The notes under the pieces: generated by a model
Databases searched by the model: none
Seen by the model: the letters and a program-made list of their open reading frames with translations, nothing else
What the model was told of the DNA's origin: nothing
Shown here: in pieces, positions 36,012 to 44,342 of the stretch
How the letters are laid out: every line of letters begins with the position of its first letter
Position numbering within the stretch: position 1 is the first letter of the stretch
Program-made: the position numbers and the translations under genes
From: Bradyrhizobium sp. BR 10289
GTDB lineage: Bacteria > Pseudomonadota > Alphaproteobacteria > Rhizobiales > Xanthobacteraceae
Length of the DNA: 64,000 bases
Direction: 5' to 3'
Assembly (NCBI RefSeq): GCF_019455385.1
Contig: NZ_JACOFR010000003.1
Span: 248,001 to 312,000 of the forward strand

Positions 36012-36496
36012 AGCTTGTGCCCCTTCTGCCTGAGCGACTCGATCAGGCGCTGCTTCAATTCGTCGGCGGCCTGCTGGCCGACGTCCTGGCTGACTTGCGC
36101 AGCGGCCTGCGCCAGCTCGGAGGACTTCTCGAGATACTTCCGGCCCGCCGGCCCGGCATAGAACGACTTGATCTGACGCAGCTCATCGACGGTAAAACTC
36201 TGGGCATACCTCGCCGCGATCTGGTCGGTCATCGCGGCGAGATATGGGGCATAGATCTCGGCGCCCGGCGCTGTCATCACATCATAGTCGCGCTCGATCT
36301 CCGGCCTGTCCTGCGCGACCACCGGCCGGAGCTTGAGCAGCAGCTGCGGCAGCAGCGCGCGGTACTGGTCGGCGATCTTCAAGGTGACGACGAGCTCGCG
36401 CGCCGCCGCCATCGCCTCGGGTGACGGCGCCTGCGCTGATGCCGTGCAAACCAGCAGCAGGAGGGCGCCGGCGATCGTGAGCAAACGTCTGGACAT
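36008..36496 (-). CDS. DUF2059 secreted protein
   Basis: The 162-residue protein has a signal peptide (MSRRLLTIAGALLLLVCTAS then AQA) and a helical DUF2059 domain: AAARELVVTLKIADQYRALLPQLL, then YAQSFTVDELRQIKSFYAGPAGRKYLEKSSEL, which is the recognisable family core (FT..EL..i..FY.sp.Gkk...k). The periplasmic role is unknown. GGAGAGGCTC immediately precedes ATG 36496; an ATG four codons upstream is less likely. It lies between the exporter and opgC genes; cotranscription with opgC is likely because the gap is 32 bases. Confidence 0.88.
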   Translation of the reverse strand: MSRRLLTIAGALLLLVCTASAQAPSPEAMAAARELVVTLKIADQYRALLPQLLLKLRPVVAQDRPEIERDYDVMTAPGAEIYAPYLAAMTDQIAARYAQSFTVDELRQIKSFYAGPAGRKYLEKSSELAQAAAQVSQDVGQQAADELKQRLIESLRQKGHKL

Positions 36497-36528
36497 GAGC
36501 CTCTCCATGCGGGTGATGGCTGGCATGC

Positions 36529-37734
36529 TTAGGGCCTTGCGGGCACGGTTGCCGGCGCGCGGTCCAATGCCGTATCGGCCTCCTCGACCTCGGTCACCTT
36601 CACGAACAGGTTCGGCACCCGTTCGACGCGACCGAGCAGCCAGGCCGCGCCGATCATGATGACGATCCCGACGACGGAGACGGCGAGCTGCTCCCAGACG
36701 CCCTTGGTGTACTGGGTCAGGATCCAATGCGCCGAGAACGACAGGAACACGCCAAGGCAGAAGATCGGCAGTGAATGCTGGCCGCAGAGGATAACGGGCC
36801 GCATCCAGGGCGCATGCAGCGCGCACCATTTGCGCGAGACGAAATGGGTCACCCAGACCGCCAGCGCCAGGAAGTGGGTGAAGCGCAGCATGTCGAGGTC
36901 CGTCTTGTCGATCGGGTAGATCAGCTTGATCATCCATTTCGGGATCAAGGCCTCGAGCGGGGGAATGTGCCAGGTCATCACGATGATGAGCGCGAAGACC
37001 AGCCAGGCGGCCGCCAGGCTCATCACCGCCTTCGACCATACCCATGCCGCGATCTTCGCGATCTGGCCGATGCCGCACCAGGCCGCGAACACGAACATCA
37101 GTTGCCAGCAGAACGGGTTGAAGTACCAGGTCGTGCCGGGCGGATAGGAGGCGATGTTCCAGTCGAACCAGCGCGACAGCATATAGAGCACCACGGACGC
37201 CGCCAGCGTCAGGTTTGGACGCCGCACCAGGCACCAGACGATGAACGGCGAGGCCAACACCAGCGTGATGTAGAGCGGCAACACGTCGAGATTGACCGGC
37301 TTGTACTTCAGGACGATCGCCTGCCCGATCAGCTCGTCCGGATGCGACAGGAAATTGAACACGTTGAACTCGTGCTCGTACATCGGATTGTCGAAGCGGC
37401 GCGCGGTGCGGGCGATCTGCGCGGTGAACAGGAGGAACAGCATGATGTGGGCGACATACATCTCGCCCGCGCGCCGCCACAGCCGCTTCAGCGCGGCGAG
37501 AAACCAACCGCCGGCGACGATCGGCCCGTAGATCCAGCCGACCAGGTAGCCAGAGATGAAGACGAAGAACTCCGCGGCGTCGCTGAAGCCGTAATTGCGC
37601 AAGGTGAGCCAGGCCACGACGTCGTGCGGGATGTGATCGAGGAAAATCATCCACAACCCGATGCCGCGAAACAGATCGAGCCGCAAATCGCGCTCGACCG
37701 GTGCGAGCAACGCTGACTGGTCCCGTGTGATCAT
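36529..37734 (-). CDS. opgC: OpgC-family inner-membrane protein (osmoregulated periplasmic glucan modification)
   Basis: The 401-residue protein has about ten hydrophobic helices and the OpgC signature at the N-terminus, RDLRLDLFRGIGLWMIFLDHIPHDVVAWLT, then FSDAAEFFVFISGYLVGWIYGPI. The FDNPMYEHEFNVFNFLSHPDELIGQAIVLKYKPVNLDVLPLYI loop is also typical. OpgC transfers succinyl groups to periplasmic glucans, which helps adaptation to low osmolarity and host association in Rhizobiales. The symbol is used for the family; the acyl donor and acceptor are not shown. The start at 37734 is consistent with homologues. Confidence 0.88.
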   Translation of the reverse strand: MITRDQSALLAPVERDLRLDLFRGIGLWMIFLDHIPHDVVAWLTLRNYGFSDAAEFFVFISGYLVGWIYGPIVAGGWFLAALKRLWRRAGEMYVAHIMLFLLFTAQIARTARRFDNPMYEHEFNVFNFLSHPDELIGQAIVLKYKPVNLDVLPLYITLVLASPFIVWCLVRRPNLTLAASVVLYMLSRWFDWNIASYPPGTTWYFNPFCWQLMFVFAAWCGIGQIAKIAAWVWSKAVMSLAAAWLVFALIIVMTWHIPPLEALIPKWMIKLIYPIDKTDLDMLRFTHFLALAVWVTHFVSRKWCALHAPWMRPVILCGQHSLPIFCLGVFLSFSAHWILTQYTKGVWEQLAVSVVGIVIMIGAAWLLGRVERVPNLFVKVTEVEEADTALDRAPATVPARP

Positions 37735-38022
37735 GGCCCCGCCTCTTGTGGTGGGCGTCGCGCCAATGCGGCGCCGAAAAATCGGATGCTAAAAAATGTG
37801 GATCAAAAGTCACCTGACCTTCAGGCTAGTGACAACGGTAGCCAACCTTGGACGCCGTGCAAGGGCTTCGTCATCACGATCGGCGAGACGAGCTCCCCAT
37901 CGAAGTTCGAAAACAACCCCATGCACAGTAGAACCGCATTTGTAAGCTATTGCTTTCCCTAGGAAATTCAAACGGCCCGTCGGGCAGAAACCAGTCCAAC
38001 GGCGCGCCTCCCGCACTCAAGC
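37735..38022. other. Intergenic region upstream of opgC
   Basis: These 288 bases hold no defensible gene. A stem-loop at 37809-37833 has GTCAC and GTGAC ends with an inner CCTGA/TCAGG pair; it could be an opgC operator or the end of the transcript from the cyclase gene read leftward. Confidence 0.4.
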
Positions 38023-41000
38023 TCAGGTCAGCTGATCGCCCTTCGCGAGCGCCTCGTTCAGCATCGCCTCGGCCTTGTACTGGAGCGGTCGCGCGCCGCT
38101 GTCGGAGGCGATTGCGATGGCGGCGCGCAGGGCGACGATGATCGCGGCCTTGTTCGCCGCATCCGTCGGCGGCGTCACCACGGCCTCGCCGAACAGGGCC
38201 TCGGCCTCGAGCCCGGCAAAGCCCTGCTGCCGGGCGGTATTGCGCGCCTCGCGCAACATGTTCTGCGCGGCCTGGACGTCGCCGAGGCGGTGGGTGGCGA
38301 GCGCCAGATAGATCGATGAGCGCAGCACCGCCGAGGTATAGCCGACCGCCTTCGCCTCCTCGCGCGCCTCGCTCAGCATGCCGCGCGCGCGGTCGAACAG
38401 CCCCTGCTCCAGATAGGCGATGCCGAGGTGGCAGGCCAGCACCGGCACGAACAGCCGGATGCCGTGCTTCTGCGCCAGCACGAAGCCGTCTTCGAGAATG
38501 GACGCGGCCGCCGCCGGATCGCCCTGGCCGAGCTTCAGCCAGCCGCCGCTATAGGCCGCGGCGACGCGGTCATAGGGTCGATTGGTCTCCTCCGCGATCG
38601 CAGCGGCCTGTTGCTGGAGCTGCGCGGCGCGATCGAGCTCGCCCATGACGATGTGGGTGAAGCTCTTCATCATGCAACACAGGAGGAGCACATACTTGGG
38701 GGCCGTACTCCTGGGAGCTTCGGCATTGGGGCTCATCAGACGAGAACAGGCATGGGCAAATGCCTGCCCGGCCTCCTGATAGCGTCCCGCCAGGAAATAG
38801 GCCTGTCCCAGACCATATTGCGCAACGTTGAGCCAACCTGCCTCGCCTCCCTTCTCCGCGAGATCGACGACCTGCTCGCCGATGGCCACCGCTTCTATCG
38901 GGGTGCCGTAGAAGTTCTGCGCAGCCGCCCTGACAGTCATGGCGGCAATCTTTCGCCCTATATCGTCAATGGCATTGGCGCGCCGCTCGGCCTCCTTTCC
39001 GAGCTCGAACCATTCGGCAATCTGGCCGGACGCCATAAACGCCGAGCGCGCCTCAATGCGAATATCCACCGCACGAGCCTCCCTTGATTGGGTTGCCGGC
39101 ATCATGTCCAACGATTTCATCGCGGTCTCGAAATAGTTGGCCGCGTCGCAAAATGCAGAACGGGCCAGACATTTCTGGGCCGAGGCTCTGCCGTAGGTGA
39201 ACGCCCTGTCCCAATCCTTCGCTCTGGTAGCGTGATAGCAGAGCTTGTCGGGATCGTGGGCGGCGCTTTCGCTACCTTCCAAGGCCGAAAGAACGCGCGC
39301 ATGGATGCTCTCACGTACCTTTTCGACCATCGAATCATAGGTCACCTGCCGGACCATCTCGTGCCGAAACGCGAGTGCATCCTCCAACTCGCTATCGATC
39401 CTCACGAGCAACTCGGCACGATCCAGCATCGCGAGGCAATCCACGAAGATTTCCTCCGGCAGTACCGCAACTTTCCGCAGTATGGCTTCGCTCGATCGCG
39501 GACCCAGAGCGGCTGCAATCTGCAAGACCAGTCGTTCATTCCTCGACACACGGTCCAGGCGCGCGGCAATCACCCCCTGGATACTGGTAGGGATTCCAAG
39601 TTCCTCAACGGGCCGTATAAGGGCAAGATCGCCCCATTGACCGCGAAGCATCCCGCTATCCTTCAGGCTGCGGCAGACTTCCTCGATGAACAGGGGTACG
39701 TTGGCTGTATGAGAGATGATCCGGTCTTTGAGATCCGCGTTATTGTCGGACGGGCCGAGCATATCGGCGAGCATGGTCCGTCCGGAATCGTCGTCAAGAG
39801 GACGCATCGCGACAATTTCCGCGTGGCAGCGCGCTATCCAAACGGGCATGCCAGTGGGACGGGCCGTGAGAAGCACGAGCAGATTTGGCACCTGCAGCCC
39901 CGCAAGGGCGGCCACAACTGTATCGCTTGCTCGATCAATCCAGTGCAAATCCTCAACGAGCAGCACGGTGCGTTGACCACGTACCACGCTCTCGACGATC
40001 GCGCAGCTTGCGTCGGAAATGGCGCGTCCGCGCGCATGAGGCTCGAGTTCGTCCCATCGCGGGTCGGATATCGACAGATCCAGCACCGCATCGATGGCAC
40101 ACCGTTGAATCGTCGGCAATTCCCTTCGCAGATCGCCCGCACTACCCGGATCTTTTGCGGCCATCTCCAAAATTGAAAGCAGCAACCGCTTGAGCGCACT
40201 GAACGACGCTCCCTCTAAATTCGGGCTGCACTCAGCGTCGATCAATCGCCACCCCTCGGCCTTGAGGTCTTGGGCAAACTCATGCGCAAGGCGCGACTTT
40301 CCGATGCCGGCATCGCCCAACAATAGAACGGTTTGCCGGCTGGTCCCTGCACTCGCCGCCGCGCGCCTCAACAGCGCTCGCTCGGTCGTCCGATCGACGA
40401 ACCGGGAGATGCTGCGCGCGCGTCGCACCCGCCAGCTGGAAAGGTCGCTCGCGCCTACGATCCGATAGATCGGCAGCGGCTCACCGAAGCCACGCAGAGA
40501 TTTCCGGCCGATCGACTCGAAGCGAACGTGCCCATCAGCAAGTTTCTGACAAGCTTCCGATACGAATATCTGATTTGCGCCAGCAACGGATTCAAGCCGG
40601 GCGGCCAGATGCTGGGCAGCGCCACCGATCTCGTAGACTTTGGAGAATTCGCTGGCGACCATATAGGCAACGACGTGGCCGGAGTGGAGGCCGACCCGGA
40701 CTTGAAGCCCGGGATCGCCCAGGCTTCCAACGCGCCGAACGAGCTCAATGGCGGCATGACAGGCCAGCGGCGCATGGTTGTCGTCCGCGATAGGGGCCCC
40801 AAACACCGCGGCCAACCCATCGCCCAGCTCCTTGCTGACGATGCCGCCGAACTGACGCACGGCCCCCCTCATGGCGGCCAAAGCCGGCTCTAGACGGGAC
40901 ACCGCCTCCTCCGGCTCCAGGTCGGCAACAAGACCGGTAGAGTCGACCACGTCTGCGCGAAGGATCGTCACAAACCTTCGCTCGCTGTCGGGATCGACGC

Positions 41001-41079
41001 GTTGGCTCACGGGCGTCCCGCATTTGGCGCACCAGCTATCACCCAGAGTGATGGTCGACTGGCAAGTGAAGCACTGCAT
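38023..41079 (-). CDS. Class III adenylate/guanylate cyclase-like domain fused to AAA ATPase and TPR region
   Basis: The 1018-residue protein begins with a zinc ribbon (Cys3, 6, 17, 20), then a class III cyclase homology domain at about 35-205, an NB-ARC/AAA ATPase with Walker A GDAGIGKS at 255-262 and LLLVEDLHW-type Walker B, and a helical TPR-like C-terminus. The cyclase keeps metal Asp43 and Asp87, substrate Lys83 and Arg161, but the purine-selecting Asp is Glu150 and the transition-state Asn is His157. Catalysis may be weak or absent. Many Bradyrhizobium-type genomes hold dozens of such proteins, function unknown. The start is chosen at the ribbon Met; the frame is open 18 codons further. 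Confidence 0.88.
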   Translation of the reverse strand: MQCFTCQSTITLGDSWCAKCGTPVSQRVDPDSERRFVTILRADVVDSTGLVADLEPEEAVSRLEPALAAMRGAVRQFGGIVSKELGDGLAAVFGAPIADDNHAPLACHAAIELVRRVGSLGDPGLQVRVGLHSGHVVAYMVASEFSKVYEIGGAAQHLAARLESVAGANQIFVSEACQKLADGHVRFESIGRKSLRGFGEPLPIYRIVGASDLSSWRVRRARSISRFVDRTTERALLRRAAASAGTSRQTVLLLGDAGIGKSRLAHEFAQDLKAEGWRLIDAECSPNLEGASFSALKRLLLSILEMAAKDPGSAGDLRRELPTIQRCAIDAVLDLSISDPRWDELEPHARGRAISDASCAIVESVVRGQRTVLLVEDLHWIDRASDTVVAALAGLQVPNLLVLLTARPTGMPVWIARCHAEIVAMRPLDDDSGRTMLADMLGPSDNNADLKDRIISHTANVPLFIEEVCRSLKDSGMLRGQWGDLALIRPVEELGIPTSIQGVIAARLDRVSRNERLVLQIAAALGPRSSEAILRKVAVLPEEIFVDCLAMLDRAELLVRIDSELEDALAFRHEMVRQVTYDSMVEKVRESIHARVLSALEGSESAAHDPDKLCYHATRAKDWDRAFTYGRASAQKCLARSAFCDAANYFETAMKSLDMMPATQSREARAVDIRIEARSAFMASGQIAEWFELGKEAERRANAIDDIGRKIAAMTVRAAAQNFYGTPIEAVAIGEQVVDLAEKGGEAGWLNVAQYGLGQAYFLAGRYQEAGQAFAHACSRLMSPNAEAPRSTAPKYVLLLCCMMKSFTHIVMGELDRAAQLQQQAAAIAEETNRPYDRVAAAYSGGWLKLGQGDPAAAASILEDGFVLAQKHGIRLFVPVLACHLGIAYLEQGLFDRARGMLSEAREEAKAVGYTSAVLRSSIYLALATHRLGDVQAAQNMLREARNTARQQGFAGLEAEALFGEAVVTPPTDAANKAAIIVALRAAIAIASDSGARPLQYKAEAMLNEALAKGDQLT

Positions 41080-41355
41080 TCCGGCGCCTTCAAAAGGGGC
41101 TCGGCCCCTGTTCGAGCAATGGGCCGCTAGCAACGAAATGTAAGATTACTCAATGGACGTTGCTAAGCAATCGGCGCGCCAACCACGCTCGACAGATCGC
41201 CGTTGAAGAACGATCCCCGGATGGACGGAATACACTTCTGGGTGGTAGTTTGATTCTACGCCACGCGGTGGCTGGGTGGGTGTTTTTTCTGATCGACCAG
41301 CACGACAGCCGAATATTACGCCCGGCTGGCAGCCGGATTTTGGAGGATTAGGACG

Positions 41356-41850
41356 ATGGGCGCTAGGGTTTACAACGAAGAGCCATTCAAAGATTTGATG
41401 AATGACAATTATTTCCCTCTGGAGAACATGAAGAGGAGCGTGGACATCCTCAAGGCGTCGCCGGACATCCACTTGCCGACCCTGGAATACGGCCAGTACC
41501 ACCTGATCCTGACGCCGGCGGACAAATGGCCGGACGGGAGCGCGGCGTACTGGCACAAGGAGAAGGGACGGGCTCGCGTCGACCTCACCACGCAGTTGAA
41601 CACGGTCCCGCTGTCCAAGGACGAGCCCGGCGTGATCCCGCTGACGCGATGCGCGTTGCTCGATGCCTGCGTGCGGAAATGCTTTAATTCCGAGCCGCCG
41701 ATCCCGATGAAGACGAACATCATCACCCACGCGGCGAGCGACGCCTATGCCGACCGGCACGAAATCCGGCTGGAGTGGGAATACGACAACGGCGAGGACC
41801 AGCCGCCGACGCTGCTTCGCCTGACGATGGTCTGTCCGTATCGACCCTGA
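41356..41850 (+). CDS. Hypothetical protein, 164 residues
   Basis: A strong ribosome site, TTTTGGAGGATTAGGACG, precedes the ATG. The protein is soluble and acidic-neutral, with an aromatic-rich middle (LEYGQYHLILTPADKWPDG, AAYWHKEKGRARVDLTTQL) and three Cys near RCALLDACVRKC. The end LEWEYDNGEDQPPTLLRLTMVCPYRP looks like a beta hairpin. I recognise no family. Base composition is slightly lower in GC at the start than the neighbours. It is divergent from the cyclase-ATPase gene and is followed by a hairpin at 41895. Confidence 0.65.
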   Translation: MGARVYNEEPFKDLMNDNYFPLENMKRSVDILKASPDIHLPTLEYGQYHLILTPADKWPDGSAAYWHKEKGRARVDLTTQLNTVPLSKDEPGVIPLTRCALLDACVRKCFNSEPPIPMKTNIITHAASDAYADRHEIRLEWEYDNGEDQPPTLLRLTMVCPYRP

Positions 41851-41894
41851 TTCCGAGCGGGAGCAACGCGGAAGCTTCCGCACCAATCGAGGAT

Positions 41895-41932
41895 GGTCCG
41901 TCGTCGCCACAGCATACGTTGCACGACGGACC
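41895..41932 (+). terminator. Stem-loop after the 164-residue gene
   Basis: Ten-base arms GGTCCGTCGT with their complement and an 18-base loop, 45 bases beyond the stop. No T run follows, so termination would be inefficient or Rho-assisted. Confidence 0.4.
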
Positions 41933-42008
41933 GATCATTCGCCGCCCCGCCCCTCTCGAAGGCCGCGTTGCACTATATCGCGGGCCGCGCCGTTAACAGG
42001 AGCGGCCG

Positions 42009-42508
42009 ATGACCGTGGGACTGCTGGAGCTCGAAGGCACGATCGAAGTCGACAGTTCTGGCCGGAGGGCCGGTCGGATGCCGATATCTCCAACGTCGTG
42101 GCGACAGTCGCGCCCGATGCGATCCGCTTTGCCAAGACCATCGGGGCCTTCAATTTCGACTTGCGCGAACCCAAGGCGGGCGAGACCGATGTGCTCGCGA
42201 CCGACAAGGGCGCGGTGATCCTGCCAAAGCTCTATCGCCGCTACACCAACTGGTCCGCGCGCAAGAAGGCGAAGATCACGAGCCAGAATTTCGAGAAGTT
42301 TCTGGCCGAGGGCTCCGGCGGCAAGCCCGATACCTGCTACGAGACCGACGACTTCCTGGAGAATGGCGTGCACTCGGCGTCGCCAAGGAATTTTGCCGAG
42401 CTCGTCGAGGGCGGGAAGACGATCAAGTTTCAGCCGGATGGGCTGGTGTTCGGCGAAGCGCCGTCGACGTTGGTCGGGGCGGCTGGGACACCGATCAAGG
42501 CGTTTTAG
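42009..42508 (+). pseudogene. Apparently frameshifted gene (or sequencing error), nuclease-like N-terminus
   Basis: An AACAGGAGCGGCCG leader precedes ATG 42009, whose frame gives MTVGLLELEGTIEVD and then degenerates. The coherent protein continues in the next frame from about 42054 as FWPEGRSDADISNVVATVAP and stays open to 42508. One extra C after 42053 would join them as GAC-CAG-TTC-TGG, giving about 166 residues. The joined N-terminus (ELEGTIEVDQFWPEGRSDAD) resembles what I recall of Rhizobiales staphylococcal-nuclease-like proteins, but no nuclease core is visible in the rest, so an internal loss is possible. The remaining stretch, LYRRYTNWSARKKAKITSQN onward, is unassigned. Confidence 0.6.
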
Positions 42509-42530
42509 GGCTGCGCGAACCGTCAAAAAG

Positions 42531-42561
42531 AAAAATGGCCCGCGTAGCGCGGGCCATTTTT
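42531..42561. terminator. Rho-independent terminator, AAAAATGGCCCGCG stem
   Basis: A fourteen-base perfect stem with loop TAG; the right arm ends in five T residues and the left begins with five A residues, so it works in both directions. The ATGGCCCGC core recurs in the terminator of the tRNA gene at 45223-45250. Confidence 0.85.
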
Positions 42562-42674
42562 GCATACGACGGCTGTGCACTTGACGAGCTCCTGAGCGCT
42601 GCAGGCTGGCGAGTGCACTTTCACCTCGACGGTGGACGCCTGCAGAAGCGGCCAAGGGTGCTGGTGAGTCAGTT

Positions 42675-42702
42675 GAACGCGGCAACAGGTGTTGCCGCGT
42701 TC
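42675..42702 (-). terminator. Stem-loop after the proline/valine-rich protein gene
   Basis: Thirteen-base perfect arms (GAACGCGGCAACA and complement) with a two-base loop lie 28 bases past the stop at 42731 on the minus strand. A T run is absent. Confidence 0.55.
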
Positions 42703-42730
42703 GTCGTGATCGCTTGCGACCTTTTGGGGA

Positions 42731-43309
42731 TTACTGGGTCGGCGGCAGCACGACCTGCGAGGTCTGCTGCGGCAGGTTGCTGTAGGTCGCGCTCTCCTTG
42801 GTGCAGATATCCCTGAACACCACGACGCCGGCCTGGGGATATTCCTTCACGAGGCAGTTGCAATTGTTGTTGACGACCGGCGCCGGGGCTGCCGCCACGA
42901 CGGGCGCCGGCGTGCTCGCAACCACGGTCGCGGGCCGCTGGACGACGACCGTCTCCTTCACCACCGGCGCGGTCGGGACATACACCGGCTTGTTGACGAC
43001 GACCGGCACGGGCACCGGCCTGACGACCACCTGCGGCGGCACATACACCGGGGGCGGTGCGGGGCGCGGATAGACCGCGACCTGCGGCGGCATCGGCCGC
43101 GGAGCGGGAACCAGGATGGCAGGGCGCACACCGCCGTTGCCGCCATAGCCGCCGAAGTGGGGACCGATTTGAGGGCGGCCCTGGGGCGCATTGCCATACT
43201 GTCCTTCCGAGCCCCAGCCGGCCTGGGCCGAGTTGCTCGTGATACCTGCAGCCACGCTCGCCAACACCATCGCGGCCGCCATCTTCGTGATCATCGCCGT
43301 CTTCGTCAT
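42731..43309 (-). CDS. Secreted Pro/Val-rich protein, 192 residues
   Basis: A signal peptide (MTKTAMITKMAAAMVLASVA then AGITSNSAQA) is followed by a Gly-rich stretch, a long low-complexity Pro/Val region with PPQVVVRPVPVPVVVNKPVY-like phrases, an Ala/Pro spacer and a conserved-looking C-terminal knot NNNCNCLVKEYPQAGVVVFRDICTKE with three Cys. Proteins of this form are frequent and unassigned in Bradyrhizobium-like genomes and may be cell-envelope linked. AACAGGTGGACC precedes the ATG. The extended middle probably spans part of the periplasm or wall. Confidence 0.82.
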   Translation of the reverse strand: MTKTAMITKMAAAMVLASVAAGITSNSAQAGWGSEGQYGNAPQGRPQIGPHFGGYGGNGGVRPAILVPAPRPMPPQVAVYPRPAPPPVYVPPQVVVRPVPVPVVVNKPVYVPTAPVVKETVVVQRPATVVASTPAPVVAAAPAPVVNNNCNCLVKEYPQAGVVVFRDICTKESATYSNLPQQTSQVVLPPTQ

Positions 43310-43612
43310 GGTCCACCTGTTTGTTTGTTTTGCAGCAGATTGTCGTCGTGGGATGAGTGATAGCCGGGCGCGACGCGGACATCCGTGACGCAGCGCACAC
43401 GTCGTCCTCCGATGGAATGAGGGAAAGGTATGGGCCCGATCGGCGTCGTTCGTTGAAGCGGTGGCTGCTTGCTCGCGCGCAGCCTTGCGGAGTTGGGGGG
43501 AAGTTCCCCCCTGTGCTCGCTTGAAAGGCGTCAGGCCCGGGTCTCGAAGACAATCTTCCTAGCGGCACCTTCGAGCAGCAACGTAGCAGGTTACGTGCTC
43601 GCACATTGCCGT
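43310..43612. other. Intergenic region between secreted protein and TetR genes
   Basis: No gene is defended in these 303 bases. At 43495-43511 there is a perfect 17-base palindrome, GGGGGGAA-G-TTCCCCCC. The promoter of the secreted protein gene lies at the left end. No strong terminator for the tetR gene is apparent. Confidence 0.45.
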
Positions 43613-44182
43613 CTACTTCGCGAAATGTTTGCGAGCAGCGCTCAGCAGCTCGTCAGATAATTTCGGCTCGCTTTTCCTCACCGCCCGAGCGAGGACCATC
43701 GCTCCCACCATACCGCTGAGCACGGCGATGGCCTCTTGGCGCGCTTGTTTTTTGTCGCCGTTCATCTGGGCTGAAAAAATATCAATGTAAGCCTCGATAC
43801 CATCCGCATAAGCCCCCTGAACGTCCTCACCGTTCCTTGCGGCGTCAACGGGGAGAGCGGACGCCGGACATCCGCCCGCACACGCGTCGCGATGCGTAGG
43901 GCTGAGATACTCCGAAATTGCGGTCTTCAACCCCTTCTCACTCCCCATAGTGATTTTATCCGAGAGATGTTTTGCCGCGTTGTGGAAAGAACTGGCGACG
44001 ACCTGGGCGGCAAGCTCTTCCTTTGATGCGAAGTGGTTGTAGAAACCGCCATGGGTAAAGCCTGCCGCCTGCATGATGTCGGCAACAGAGACGTTCTGAA
44101 TGCCCTGCGTTCTAAACAGCCGGGACGCTGTTTCTAGAATAACAGCACGATTTTGCTCAGCTTTTTCCTTGGTCAAACGCAC
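43613..44182 (-). CDS. TetR-family transcriptional repressor
   Basis: The 189-residue protein has a TetR helix-turn-helix at the N-terminus: RAVILETASRLFRTQGIQNVSVADIMQAAGFTHGGFYNHFASKEELAAQVV, with the canonical GFYNHF-KEEL end. The C-terminal ligand domain contains a Cys-rich turn, RDACAGGCPASALPVDAARNGEDV, known from the NemR/AcuR-like branch that can sense electrophiles or oxidants; that sensing role is inference. GTG 44182 follows GGGAGTCCTGGCT; longer starts at 44197 or 44224 are possible. It is divergent from an SDR gene and separated from it by nested repeats that look like its operators. Confidence 0.9.
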   Translation of the reverse strand: MRLTKEKAEQNRAVILETASRLFRTQGIQNVSVADIMQAAGFTHGGFYNHFASKEELAAQVVASSFHNAAKHLSDKITMGSEKGLKTAISEYLSPTHRDACAGGCPASALPVDAARNGEDVQGAYADGIEAYIDIFSAQMNGDKKQARQEAIAVLSGMVGAMVLARAVRKSEPKLSDELLSAARKHFAK

Positions 44183-44223
44183 AGCCAGGACTCCCACGAA
44201 TTCCAGTTGGACAGCCCTTGACA

Positions 44224-44277
44224 ATAATGATGATGATCATCATTGTTGGCCGTATCAATGTTGGTCATCATCATTAT
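44224..44277. promoter_or_regulatory. Nested inverted repeats in the TetR/SDR divergent promoter
   Basis: Thirteen-base arms ATAATGATGATGA (44224-44236) and its complement (44265-44277) flank the region. Inside, ATGATGATCATCAT at 44230-44243 is a perfect palindrome sharing the left arm, so two overlapping operator sites are likely. The site covers the gap between both start codons. Confidence 0.65.
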
Positions 44278-44342
44278 CACGCTCGGATGAGGATGACAAT
44301 TGATGGGCCGCGATCGGCCGACAACAAATGGAAGGTAGTGAA

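Noticed and set aside
36509..37813. A long minus-strand frame continuous with the DUF2059 gene
   Set aside because: It overlaps opgC on the same strand in another frame and lacks any family features; opgC is clear in its own frame.
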